Of a stretch of DNA of 49,368 nt, positions 1-7,586 are shown piece after piece (position 1 is the stretch's first letter; each line of letters opens with the position of its first letter). The position numbers and the translations under genes are program-made. This DNA comes from Lysobacterales bacterium (GTDB taxonomy: Bacteria > Pseudomonadota > Gammaproteobacteria > Xanthomonadales > Wenzhouxiangellaceae), in contig PBLG01000048.1 of assembly GCA_002722315.1 (NCBI GenBank), forward strand, positions 1 to 49,368, written 5' to 3'. A model generated the notes under the pieces. It was given only the letters and a program-made list of their open reading frames with translations, had not been told where the DNA came from and made no database searches.

Positions 1-85
1 CGTCCAGACCCTGACCCAAAACCACTGACGAGAAACACTATGAATGCAAGATAATCGGGCAAGACTTGACAGGTCAATCCATATC

Positions 86-156
86 AGGGTGGATAAGCGA
101 AGCGCATCCACCAGGGAGCTCCGGCAATTGGTGGATGCGCTTCGCTTATCCACCCT
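86..156. repeat. REP-like perfect inverted repeat
   Basis: Two 28-nt arms (86-113 and 129-156) are exact reverse complements around a 15-nt loop. The arms contain the core GGATAAGCGAAGCGCATCC. Hairpins with this kind of core are common as dispersed REP elements in gammaproteobacterial intergenic DNA. It lies downstream of the small gene at 194-406. No transposase is nearby. A transcription-stopping role is possible but there is no clear T tract. Confidence 0.75.
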
Positions 157-193
157 ACGAGACCTTCGCGTTTCGACTCTCGAAGGAGTTCCT

Positions 194-406
194 TCAGCCA
201 TCGGCCCGGGGCATGCACCGAGCTTCCACGCCACCCCAGAAGTTGATCTTCTGAATCTCCAGCCCCATGCCAGCTTGCTCGCAGACATCGGCCATTCTCT
301 CGATAGTTGCGTCAGTCCGCCATTCGACAAGCAAAAAAACAACGATGACGAGTATCGACGGTCCGAGCAATACCAGCAGCTTCTGGCTCCATTCCTTCTC
401 TTCCAT
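194..406 (-). CDS. Small single-pass membrane protein, unknown function
   Basis: A 70-residue protein that I do not recognise. It has a short charged N-terminus, one strong transmembrane segment at about residues 9-29 (LLVLLGPSILVIVVFLLVEW) and a C-terminal soluble tail with two cysteines. The ATG at 406 is chosen because AGGGA lies about 7 nt upstream; a TTG at 433 in the same frame would add nine residues. It stands alone between a REP-like hairpin and rsmG. The evidence is the membrane segment and the ribosome binding site only, so it could still be a chance ORF. Confidence 0.5.
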   Translation of the reverse strand: MEEKEWSQKLLVLLGPSILVIVVFLLVEWRTDATIERMADVCEQAGMGLEIQKINFWGGVEARCMPRADG

Positions 407-595
407 GGATACGTCCCTGTTCCTGAAATTCAATGGACGGCTATCGAAGCCTTGCCGCCAACCGAGAGTGAGACCGAAGATACCGTATGCGCCGCTTGAA
501 GTCAGTCGGAAAGGCGGCCGCTTCTTGTAGGACTTTTGCCTACCCCGGATAGGAATTTTCCGATGCCTGCTCGCGAGTGCGCGCCTTCTCCGGCG

Positions 596-1261
596 TCAGG
601 ATTGGCGCATCGCCACTTTCGCAATACACCGCTCGGCCTGCATGCCGCGCCATTCCAGCGCGTGCTTTTCGACCGAATAGCCGTCGGGCACGTCGTCGAT
701 CTCGGCCTGCTCGAGCTGTCCTTTCATCGCCAGCAGGCATGCGCCCCGTTCCAGCCAGGGGCGGTGCCAGTCGGCAAGGCGGGCGAGCGGGGCCAGCGCG
801 CGGGCGACGATCTGGTCGGGCGGGGGATCGAGCGTCAGCGATTCGAGCCTGGCGTGGATGGGCTCGATGTTTTCCAGGCCCAGGGTTCTCCTGATATGCC
901 GCAGGAAGCGGACCTTCTTGCCGTTGCTGTCGACGAGGACGAATTCTCTGTCCGGTTCGGCGACTGCGAGCACCACGCCGGGCAAGCCGGCGCCGGTGCC
1001 GGAATCGAGGATTCGGCGGCCTTCGAGGAACGGGCGGATGCTGAGGCTGTCAATGACGTGGCGATGGACCATTTCCATCGGGTCGATCACCGCGGTGAGG
1101 TTGTAGGCCTTGTTCCAGCGCACCAGTTCGGCGAGGTAGTCGAGCAGGGTCTCGATGCGCTCATCGGACAGCGACTGCCCCAGGCTGTTCAGCCCTGCAG
1201 AAAGGCGCTGCGCCATGGCTTCGCGCGGCAGCGGGGCATCGTTTTGCTTGCGGTCGGGCAT
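596..1261 (-). CDS. rsmG: 16S rRNA (guanine-527-N7)-methyltransferase RsmG
   Basis: 221 residues, the usual length for RsmG (GidB). It methylates N7 of G527 in 16S rRNA using S-adenosylmethionine in the cytoplasm. Visible hallmarks are the N-terminal WNKAYNLTA motif, the SAM-binding ILDSGTGAGLPGV loop at about residue 85, and the FVLVDSNGKKVRFLR segment. It is transcribed away from the DUF945 gene, with about 60 nt between the two starts. In many gammaproteobacteria rsmG sits with mnmG and parAB; neither partner is in this window. This is a core chromosomal gene, so it marks the left side as host backbone. Confidence 0.95.
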   Translation of the reverse strand: MPDRKQNDAPLPREAMAQRLSAGLNSLGQSLSDERIETLLDYLAELVRWNKAYNLTAVIDPMEMVHRHVIDSLSIRPFLEGRRILDSGTGAGLPGVVLAVAEPDREFVLVDSNGKKVRFLRHIRRTLGLENIEPIHARLESLTLDPPPDQIVARALAPLARLADWHRPWLERGACLLAMKGQLEQAEIDDVPDGYSVEKHALEWRGMQAERCIAKVAMRQS

Positions 1262-1323
1262 CGGGCAGCGCGCGTGAGGAGTCGAACGATAATTATGAAG
1301 CCAACAAAGGTAAAGTGTCCGGC

Positions 1324-2352
1324 ATGAAAAAACTGATCCTTGTCCTGGTGCTTGTCACCGCGGTGACCGTCGTGCTGGGCGTGCCGGCGGCGATCGGCTT
1401 GTTCGTTCAAAAGGGTATTTCCAGCACCGTCGAAGACCGGCTGCCCGACGCTCGCGTGGCGTGGGATCGCGGCTGGTTCCGGTCCGGCGTCCGAATCGAC
1501 GACGAGGATTTCAACGCACGGCTGAATTTCCGCCACGCCTCGCCAGGGGCGGGCTGGGTGTCGGTCGACGGGCTGGTGAACCTGGTCGAGACGGCCGCCG
1601 CGATCGATATCGACGCGAAGGTGTCGCTGGGCGGCACGTTGACCGTAAATGCCAAAGCGCCCGCGCTGGACATGCCGGGGCCGGTGACCTGGCAGTACGA
1701 TGCGCCGTCGCTGCGCGTGGTGGCCGAACAGGGCGGCGATACCAGCGTTTACGGGACCGCCGAGGGGCTCTTGATACTCGACGGCATCGGCAACCGGCTG
1801 GCGTTTGCCGGCCCTGTGCTGGAGTTCAAGCTGACTTCGGAATCGATGCAAAGCGCCAGCGGTCGGCTTTCGGTGAGTGCCCGGCGTGTGGGCCAGGCCG
1901 AAAGCCGGCTCGTGGTCAACATCGATTCCATCAGCATGCCGGCGATGGCCGAACTGGTTCAGGCGCTGCACCAGCTGGCCGGCGCCGAGCCCGACAGCAC
2001 GGCCGCCGGGCTGGGCGCAATCGGGGCCGCCAGCGCATGGCAGCAGCTCGCCGCCGCGGGGCTGACGGTGGAGCTCGAAGAACTGGTGCTCGATGGACAG
2101 GCCCGGCTTTCAGGGCTATGGGTGCCCGACGATCGGAACCTGATCCTGACCGGTGAGGGCGACCGCGCCACGATCGCCGACTGGTGGGCAAACATCGCCG
2201 GCCTGGCGCAACAGGCCCCGCCCGAGGAAGCCCGCAGCGCCGCCCGCCAGGGGCTCGAGGGCCTGGCCGCGCAGGGGGCGATCACGCTGGGTCGCAGGCA
2301 GGTCACGGTGAACATCGACGGGCTGCCGCAGGCCGAGGCCGCGATCGAGTGA
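1324..2352 (+). CDS. DUF945 (YdgA-like) family protein
   Basis: About 342 residues. It opens with MKKLILVLVLVTAVTVVLGV, an uncleaved signal anchor or signal peptide, followed by a long periplasmic region rich in beta-strand-like segments. The layout and the early VEDRLPDARVAWDRGWFRSG segment fit the DUF945/YdgA family of gammaproteobacteria, whose function is not firmly established. An in-frame GTG at 1315 lies only 4 nt after AAAGG; I prefer the ATG at 1324 because it puts the two lysines directly before the hydrophobic stretch. It is divergent from rsmG and ends about 135 nt before the CBS gene. Confidence 0.7.
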   Translation: MKKLILVLVLVTAVTVVLGVPAAIGLFVQKGISSTVEDRLPDARVAWDRGWFRSGVRIDDEDFNARLNFRHASPGAGWVSVDGLVNLVETAAAIDIDAKVSLGGTLTVNAKAPALDMPGPVTWQYDAPSLRVVAEQGGDTSVYGTAEGLLILDGIGNRLAFAGPVLEFKLTSESMQSASGRLSVSARRVGQAESRLVVNIDSISMPAMAELVQALHQLAGAEPDSTAAGLGAIGAASAWQQLAAAGLTVELEELVLDGQARLSGLWVPDDRNLILTGEGDRATIADWWANIAGLAQQAPPEEARSAARQGLEGLAAQGAITLGRRQVTVNIDGLPQAEAAIE

Positions 2353-2421
2353 CGATGCCTCGCTACGGACGCCTGGTGAATTAGGCGGTTTGAGCATACT
2401 TGGCGCATGCCGGGACCGGTA

Positions 2422-2451
2422 TTTTCACCGCGCCCGTTTCTGTCCTATACT
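2422..2451 (+). promoter_or_regulatory. Possible sigma-70 promoter for the CBS gene
   Basis: A good -10 hexamer TATACT (2446-2451) lies 18 nt after a weak -35 TTTTCA (2422-2427), and about 38 nt upstream of the CBS-domain start codon. The -35 is poor, so this rests mainly on the -10 and its position. Confidence 0.35.
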
Positions 2452-2489
2452 GACTCCGGCCATACAACCCCCGCGGGAGGCAGGACCCG

Positions 2490-2918
2490 ATGCACACCAT
2501 CCATCAGATTCTTGACCACAAGGGCAAAGACCTGGTCTGGGCGGCGCACGGCAGTACGGTCTACGACGCGGTCCGGCACATGGCCGAAAAGGGGATCGGG
2601 GCGCTGCTGATCATGCGCGAAGGCAAGCCCGTCGGCATGCTTTCCGAACGCGACTACGCCCGCAAGGTCATTCTCGAAGGCCGCCGTTCGCGCGAAACCA
2701 AGGTCGAGGAAATCATGTCCTCGCCGCTGATCAGCATCGAGGGCCGGGCCACCGCCGACGCCGGCCTGGCGCTGATGACCCGCCATCGCATACGACACCT
2801 CCCGGTGGTCGACGACGGCGACCTGGTCGGGCTGGTCTCCATCGGCGACCTGGTCAACGCAGTCATCGACGACCAGCAGCATCTGATTGACGAACTGGAA
2901 CGCTACGTACACGGCTGA
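2490..2918 (+). CDS. Tandem CBS-domain protein
   Basis: 142 residues made almost wholly of two CBS domains, at about residues 8-62 and 74-130. The second carries the typical RHLPVVDDGDLVGLVSIGDLV pattern split over its last strand and helix. Such stand-alone CBS pairs bind adenine nucleotides and act as cytoplasmic energy or nucleotide sensors; the target here is unknown. The length matches the small CBS proteins common in proteobacteria. It is a single gene with its own likely promoter and is followed by a repeat-rich spacer. Confidence 0.88.
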   Translation: MHTIHQILDHKGKDLVWAAHGSTVYDAVRHMAEKGIGALLIMREGKPVGMLSERDYARKVILEGRRSRETKVEEIMSSPLISIEGRATADAGLALMTRHRIRHLPVVDDGDLVGLVSIGDLVNAVIDDQQHLIDELERYVHG

Positions 2919-3122
2919 AATCGCCGCAGCCCTACTGCGCGCCACGCTGACCGCGTCCGGCGGTGCTCGAAATCCTCATGTACCCGCAAGTACACTGCGG
3001 ATTCTGCGCGCCGGCGGCCGCACCCAGCGCGTCGCTCGCTACGCGCTGTGGCGATTTCAATGGTCGGCGGCGCTGCTGAAATCGTCGCAGAGCTACTGCG
3101 CTTCACGCTGCGGCGACTTCAG
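2917..3122. repeat. Imperfect direct and inverted repeats
   Basis: A 33-nt unit at 2917-2949 recurs at 3078-3110 with 28 of 33 positions identical. The segment CTGAAATCGCCGCAG (2916-2930) also has a near reverse complement at 3108-3122 (CTGCGGCGACTTCAG). The first copy begins inside the stop codon of the CBS gene. This half of the 2919-3380 spacer holds repeats and no convincing gene. Confidence 0.55.
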
Positions 3123-3223
3123 TTCTCGGCGACGTTCAGAACACTATTAACAGCGACCCATCAGCGCCAGTCGGGGTTGGAAGCCGCTCCCGCACGGGTT
3201 CGGGTCAACGCCATCTCTTGCAG

Positions 3224-3308
3224 GGCAAGCCCCCACACCCGTAGCGCGATTCGGGGTTCATCCCGCGCACACGTCTGCTACGGGTGTGGGAGCCGGCCTT
3301 GCCGGCGA
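3224..3308. repeat. REP-like hairpin
   Basis: CCCACACCCGTAGC (3232-3245) is an exact reverse complement of GCTACGGGTGTGGG (3277-3290). The right arm is followed by AGCCGGCCTTGCCGGCGA, which resembles the gammaproteobacterial REP motif reading GTGGGAGC then GGCTTGCC. It fills the second half of the 462-nt spacer before the kinase gene; nothing else was seen there. Confidence 0.6.
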
Positions 3309-3380
3309 TTGAGCTGCCGCTGTTCGCCATGCGTGCGATAGCCTGAGACAATGGTCGACGGTTGAACTCAGCGGAAGGCC

Positions 3381-4247
3381 ATGCACCGCCAGATCATTAA
3401 CGCCGTTGCCGAAGCCCTCGGCTGGAACGCCGAGAAAGTCCGATCGCAGCCGGTCTCCGGCGGCTCGATCGCCGGCAGCTGGCGGCTCGACGGCGACGGC
3501 GAGTCGGTATTCGTCAAGACGATGTCGGCCTCGCAGACGTCGATTCTGGACGCCGAGCGCGACGGGCTGGAGCGCCTGACCGCCACCGGCGCTATCCGCA
3601 CGCCTTCAGTGCTCGGCTTCGGAGATGCCGGAGACACGGCATGGCTGGCGCTGGAATGGCTGGAACTGACACCGCTGGGTCGCAGAGGCAATACCGCGCT
3701 GGGACGGCAGCTTTCCGATCTCCACCGGTGCCGCGCAGACAAACACGGGCTGGAGATCGACAACTTCATCGGGGCCACCGCGCAGCCCAACGCGCAGACG
3801 CCGGACTGGACGACGTTCCTGTTCGAACGCCGGCTCGGTTTTCAGATCGAACTGCTCGCCGAACGCGAGCGCGATTTTTCCCGGGACCACACGGCCCGGC
3901 TGAAGGCAGCGTGGCAGCGGCGCTCTTCAGACTACGCGCCCGAACCGTCGCTGCTCCACGGCGACCTGTGGGGCGGCAACGCCGCGATGCTTGGCGACAA
4001 GCAGCCAGTACTGTTCGACCCGGCGGTGCATTTCGGCGACCGGGAGTGCGACCTGGCCATGGCCGATCTTTTCGGTGGGTTCGACCGGACCTTCTTCGAA
4101 ACCTATGCCGCCGAGTGGCCGCTGGCAGCCGGCTGGCAAGATCGCCGACGGTTCTACAAGCTCTACCACCTGCTCAATCACGCCAACCTGTTCGGCGGTC
4201 ATTACGTGTCCGCTTCCAGGCATCTGGTCGATGAACTGGCAGCCTGA
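3381..4247 (+). CDS. Fructosamine kinase family protein
   Basis: 288 residues, the usual size for the bacterial FN3K family. These kinases phosphorylate sugar adducts on protein amines so the adducts fall off (protein deglycation). Visible motifs are the N-terminal VSGGSIAGSW nucleotide loop, a lysine in the VFVKTM strand, the catalytic LLHGDLWGGN loop at about residue 193, and FDPAVHFGDRECDLAM, the metal-binding equivalent of a DFG segment. It stands alone after a REP-rich spacer. Substrate specificity cannot be read from the sequence. Confidence 0.9.
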   Translation: MHRQIINAVAEALGWNAEKVRSQPVSGGSIAGSWRLDGDGESVFVKTMSASQTSILDAERDGLERLTATGAIRTPSVLGFGDAGDTAWLALEWLELTPLGRRGNTALGRQLSDLHRCRADKHGLEIDNFIGATAQPNAQTPDWTTFLFERRLGFQIELLAERERDFSRDHTARLKAAWQRRSSDYAPEPSLLHGDLWGGNAAMLGDKQPVLFDPAVHFGDRECDLAMADLFGGFDRTFFETYAAEWPLAAGWQDRRRFYKLYHLLNHANLFGGHYVSASRHLVDELAA

Positions 4248-4283
4248 ATCAAGCAGTGCGTGGACCGCAGGGAACTTGGAAAC

Positions 4284-4326
4284 TTGTTCAAGGTCAATTT
4301 TGGTATCTTGCTGATTGTCGTATACT
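4284..4326 (+). promoter_or_regulatory. Candidate promoter with weak FNR-type box
   Basis: TTGTTCAAGGTCAA (4284-4297) matches the FNR consensus TTGAT-N4-ATCAA at 8 of 10 positions. It lies 23 nt before a strong -10, TATACT (4321-4326). Transcription would begin almost at the ATG at 4336, so the first gene would be nearly leaderless. The spacing is one nt longer than at the three better boxes in this window, so an ordinary sigma-70 promoter is equally possible. Confidence 0.35.
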
Positions 4327-4335
4327 CTGCGCAAC

Positions 4336-4719
4336 ATGGATATTTTGCATCGCATTCGCCGTCATTCGGGCACGCTGTCGCGGGTCAATCTCGCGCTTTT
4401 CGTGCTGGTCTGGCTTTCTATTGCCATTGCGCCCTGCGCGATGGCGATGCAGGCCGGTGCGACAATGCCCGAGCACGATTGCCCACTCTGCCCCCCCGAC
4501 CCATGTCAAGAGGTTGCGCCCGAGGACTGCGATGCCCCTGATTCACTGGACTCGCCACGGCTTGCAGAGAAAACGCAGTCGCTCGATCTGCTGGTTCTGA
4601 AGCATGTTTCACAGGTGCCTGAACCTCCGGCACGGCACTCGGTCGTTGCATTTAGAACATCCCCCCCGGTACGCGCAGGACCTCGCGAACACCTGATCCA
4701 CGCCCAGTTCAACGAATAG
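4336..4719 (+). CDS. Small Cys-rich exported or membrane protein of the cus operon
   Basis: 127 residues that I cannot assign to a named family. A hydrophobic segment at about residues 14-38 ends in a small-residue stretch that could be a signal cleavage site. It is followed by the cysteine cluster HDCPLCPPDPC and another Cys (EDC), then a low-complexity tail. Small Cys-rich proteins of this layout often precede metal efflux genes. It lies 78 nt upstream of the TolC-family gene on the same strand. No ribosome binding site precedes the ATG, so the start is uncertain; a metal-binding role is inference. Confidence 0.5.
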   Translation: MDILHRIRRHSGTLSRVNLALFVLVWLSIAIAPCAMAMQAGATMPEHDCPLCPPDPCQEVAPEDCDAPDSLDSPRLAEKTQSLDLLVLKHVSQVPEPPARHSVVAFRTSPPVRAGPREHLIHAQFNE

Positions 4720-4797
4720 TTCTTACTCCCAGCTACTGAAGTTGCGCCCGGCCGTTCAAGGCCGAGGTGCATATACCTTTTTGCACGGAGTACGAAC

Positions 4798-6057
4798 ATG
4801 CAGCACCCTGAAAAACCATTTGCCCTTTTTTTCGTCGTTGTCCTGTTACTGGGCTGGGTCGATCGCGGGGTTTCTTCCGAATCGCAACCGCTAACCCTCG
4901 ATGAGGCAGTCGCAACGGCGCTGACCACCGAAGACCCCGAATTCGCACGTTTCACCGCGCGCGCCGAGGCGCTCGAGAACCGCGCCGTGGCCGACTCGCA
5001 ACTGCCAGATCCAAAGATTACTGGCCAGGTTGCCAACGTTCCGGTCGATTCATTCGAGTTCGATCAGGAGGGCATGACCCAGGCACTTCGCCTTGGCTTG
5101 CGCCAGGAGTTCCCGGCCGGAAAGACCCTGAAGGTTCGAGGCGAGCAACGGCGTGCCGAGGCCGAGGCCGAGCGCGCTCGGCGAGAAGCGGCGCTGCGCG
5201 AGGTCGAACTTGCCACCCGCACCGCTTGGCTCGATCTTGCCTATCAGGCGCGCGCGACCCGGATTCTGACCAGCAGCCGTGAAGCGATCGCCAAACAGAT
5301 TGATTCCCTGGCCTCGCGCTTCGCTACCGGCCGCATGCATGCCCAGGACGTACTGCGTACCGAACTGGAGCTTGCCCTGCTCGACGACCGGCTGGTCGAA
5401 CACCAGCGCCTCGCCGATGTCGCGCGCGAGGCACTTGCCCGCTATATCGGGCGCGAAGCGTTCCGGCCGTTACCCGGCGAATTTCCGGCATTTCCTGAAC
5501 CCCGCCCCCTCGCTGCGCTCGAAAACCGCCTCGTCGATCATCCGCAAGTGCGAGTCGCCGATGCACGTGTGGAAGTTGCCGAACTCGGTATCAAACTGGC
5601 CGAGCAGGCCTACAAGCCGGCCTTCGCGCTCGAGGGCGGTTATGGCCTGCGGACAGACAGGCCGGATCTGGCCAGCATCGGCGTCACGCTCTCATTGCCG
5701 TTGTTCACGGACAAACGCCAGGACCGACAACGGGCCGCGGCTGTGCACCAACGCGGCGCCCGCGACCTTGATCGCGACGCACTTCTACTCGACCTGAGGC
5801 GGCAACTTGAGCAGGAAATGGCCAATTGGCGGCGTCTCAACCAACGAATTGCACTTTATCGCCAGGCTGTCGGTAACCGCGCCCGGGAAACCGCCGAGGC
5901 CTCAATCACCACGTATGCGAACAGTCAAACCGACTTCGCCGAACTCATTCGTAGCCAGCTCGCCGAGCTGGACGTCGAACTCAAGCATGCCGAGCTGGAG
6001 ACCCAGGCCGCCAAGGCCTGGGCGCTGTTGGCCTGGCTGACAGGAGAACCTTCGTGA
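4798..6057 (+). CDS. TolC-family outer membrane efflux protein (CusC-like)
   Basis: 419 residues with an N-terminal signal peptide (about residues 1-27) and two repeated coiled-coil halves typical of outer membrane efflux channels. The sequence is rich in Glu, Ala and Arg heptads, as in the periplasmic alpha-barrel. The product should form the outer membrane exit duct for the CusB-CusA pump encoded next. The CusB start codon overlaps this stop by 4 nt, showing translational coupling. The start has a GGAG-type ribosome site (CACGGAGTACGAAC). Substrate is inferred from the neighbours, not from this protein. Confidence 0.9.
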   Translation: MQHPEKPFALFFVVVLLLGWVDRGVSSESQPLTLDEAVATALTTEDPEFARFTARAEALENRAVADSQLPDPKITGQVANVPVDSFEFDQEGMTQALRLGLRQEFPAGKTLKVRGEQRRAEAEAERARREAALREVELATRTAWLDLAYQARATRILTSSREAIAKQIDSLASRFATGRMHAQDVLRTELELALLDDRLVEHQRLADVAREALARYIGREAFRPLPGEFPAFPEPRPLAALENRLVDHPQVRVADARVEVAELGIKLAEQAYKPAFALEGGYGLRTDRPDLASIGVTLSLPLFTDKRQDRQRAAAVHQRGARDLDRDALLLDLRRQLEQEMANWRRLNQRIALYRQAVGNRARETAEASITTYANSQTDFAELIRSQLAELDVELKHAELETQAAKAWALLAWLTGEPS

Positions 6058-7586
6058 ACAAGACCAAGATCCAGATTGCAGTTTTAGTAATGGGCGCTGC
6101 ACTTGTAGGCGCCGCCACGGCCTTGTGGTTCGTCGGCGCCGAGCCAGGTTCGGCCGGAGGTTCAGCCACCGGGGACGAGCGTGAAATTCTGTACTGGGCC
6201 GCACCCATGGATCCGAACTACCGGAGGGATGAGCCGGGCAAGTCGCCGATGGGCATGGACCTGATCCCGGTTTACGCCGACGAAGGCGGCGCTTCGGGCA
6301 GCGACCAACCTTCTATTCGGATCAACCCGACCGTCATCAACAACATCGGCATCAAGACTGCGCCGGCCAAGCGCGGCACGTTGTACCGCAACATCGAGAC
6401 CGTGGGCTTCATCACCCCAGACGCTGATCGTTTCGAGCACATCCACGTACGTGTCGAAGGCTGGATCGAGGAACTTGTCGCGGACACTGAAGGCGACCGG
6501 GTCAAGGCCGGAGAACTGCTCTTCCGGATCTACTCACCGGCGCTGGTCAGCGCGCAGGACGAATATCTGCAGGCCATGCGTTCCGGTCAGTCGGCGTTGA
6601 TGCGTGCCACCGCCACCCGCCTCCGGGCGCTCGGCATGCAGGACGATCAGATCGAAGCGCTGAAAAGTCGCGGCGAGGCCAGCGAGTTATTCGACGTACA
6701 CGCCCCCATCAATGGTTATGTGATCGACCTTGGCGTTCGCCAGGGCATGTTCGTCCAGCCCGGCACTACCATCATGAGCTTGGCCGACCTGTCCACGGTC
6801 TGGGTCGACGTTGACGTTTTCGAGAATCAGATCGACTGGGTCGAAACCGGCCAGACGGCGCGCATGAAACTGCCATTCGCGCCGGAGCGGGAATGGACCG
6901 GCGAAGTCGATTACGTCTATCCGACGATCCGGGCCGAGACCCGCACGGCGCGCGTCCGGCTGGCGTTCGACAACCCGGATCTCGTGCTCAAGCCGAACAT
7001 GTACGCCAACGTCGCGATCGACGGTGCGCCGCGCTCCGATATCGTTCATGTGCCCAGCCAGGCGGTCATTCGCACCGGCGGCCAGGAGCGCTTGATTCTC
7101 GCACTGGGCGACGGCCACTTCCGGCCCGCGTTGGTGCGTACCGGGTTGGAGAGCGAAGGCCGCGTTGAGATACTCGGGGGCCTTGCCGAAGGCGAAGACA
7201 TTGTCGTCTCCAGCCAGTTCCTGATCGACTCGGAAGCCAGCATGGACGCGTCTCTGCTGCGGATGATCGGCGACGGCCCTTTGCCCGGGCAGGATCATGC
7301 CGGCCACGACATGGAAGGCATGGACCACTCTGAACACGATATGAAGCAAGACGCCTCCACCCCGACCGCCCCCCGCGAACAAGGGGGGAAGCAAAACGGA
7401 ATGGAGGGGATGGATCACTCCGGGCACGACATGGGAGCCATGAATCAGTCGACACCCGAGATGGAAGGGATGGATCACGATGCCCCCAGCCAGCCCCTCC
7501 CCCGCGAGCAGGAGAGGGATCAAGGCCAGATGGATCATTCCGCCCATGACATGGAAGGAATGGACCACGACGGAGATGCATCATGA
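6054..7586 (+). CDS. cusB: CusB-like RND periplasmic adaptor with Met/His-rich tail
   Basis: 510 residues. The order is: membrane anchor (about 5-28), a heavy-metal-binding domain of the CusB kind (about 45-75, with YWAAPMDPNYR then GKSPMGMDLIPVYAD, where the cysteines of the parent domain are already replaced), then barrel-sandwich, lipoyl-like and beta-barrel adaptor domains to about 410. The last hundred residues are repeats of the type HDMEGMDHSGHDM joined by PREQ linkers, unusually long for the family. It should bridge CusA to the TolC channel and hand over Cu+ or Ag+. The gene overlaps both neighbours by 4 nt. The tail probably adds metal-buffering capacity (inference). Confidence 0.92.
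   Translation: MNKTKIQIAVLVMGAALVGAATALWFVGAEPGSAGGSATGDEREILYWAAPMDPNYRRDEPGKSPMGMDLIPVYADEGGASGSDQPSIRINPTVINNIGIKTAPAKRGTLYRNIETVGFITPDADRFEHIHVRVEGWIEELVADTEGDRVKAGELLFRIYSPALVSAQDEYLQAMRSGQSALMRATATRLRALGMQDDQIEALKSRGEASELFDVHAPINGYVIDLGVRQGMFVQPGTTIMSLADLSTVWVDVDVFENQIDWVETGQTARMKLPFAPEREWTGEVDYVYPTIRAETRTARVRLAFDNPDLVLKPNMYANVAIDGAPRSDIVHVPSQAVIRTGGQERLILALGDGHFRPALVRTGLESEGRVEILGGLAEGEDIVVSSQFLIDSEASMDASLLRMIGDGPLPGQDHAGHDMEGMDHSEHDMKQDASTPTAPREQGGKQNGMEGMDHSGHDMGAMNQSTPEMEGMDHDAPSQPLPREQERDQGQMDHSAHDMEGMDHDGDAS

Noticed and set aside
44..499. Plus-strand 151-codon open frame at the left edge
   Set aside because: It runs through both arms of the REP-like hairpin and has no family pattern; the minus-strand membrane peptide is better supported.
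536..1327. Plus-strand open frame over rsmG
   Set aside because: Antisense shadow of a clear rsmG; no motif of its own.
7360..7560. C-rich tracts in the cusB tail as a frameshift site
   Set aside because: The frame stays open with regular Met/His units on both sides, so the tracts read as coding linkers.
6687..7568. Minus-strand open frame over cusB
   Set aside because: Complement of the His/Met repeats, no family pattern and no ribosome site.
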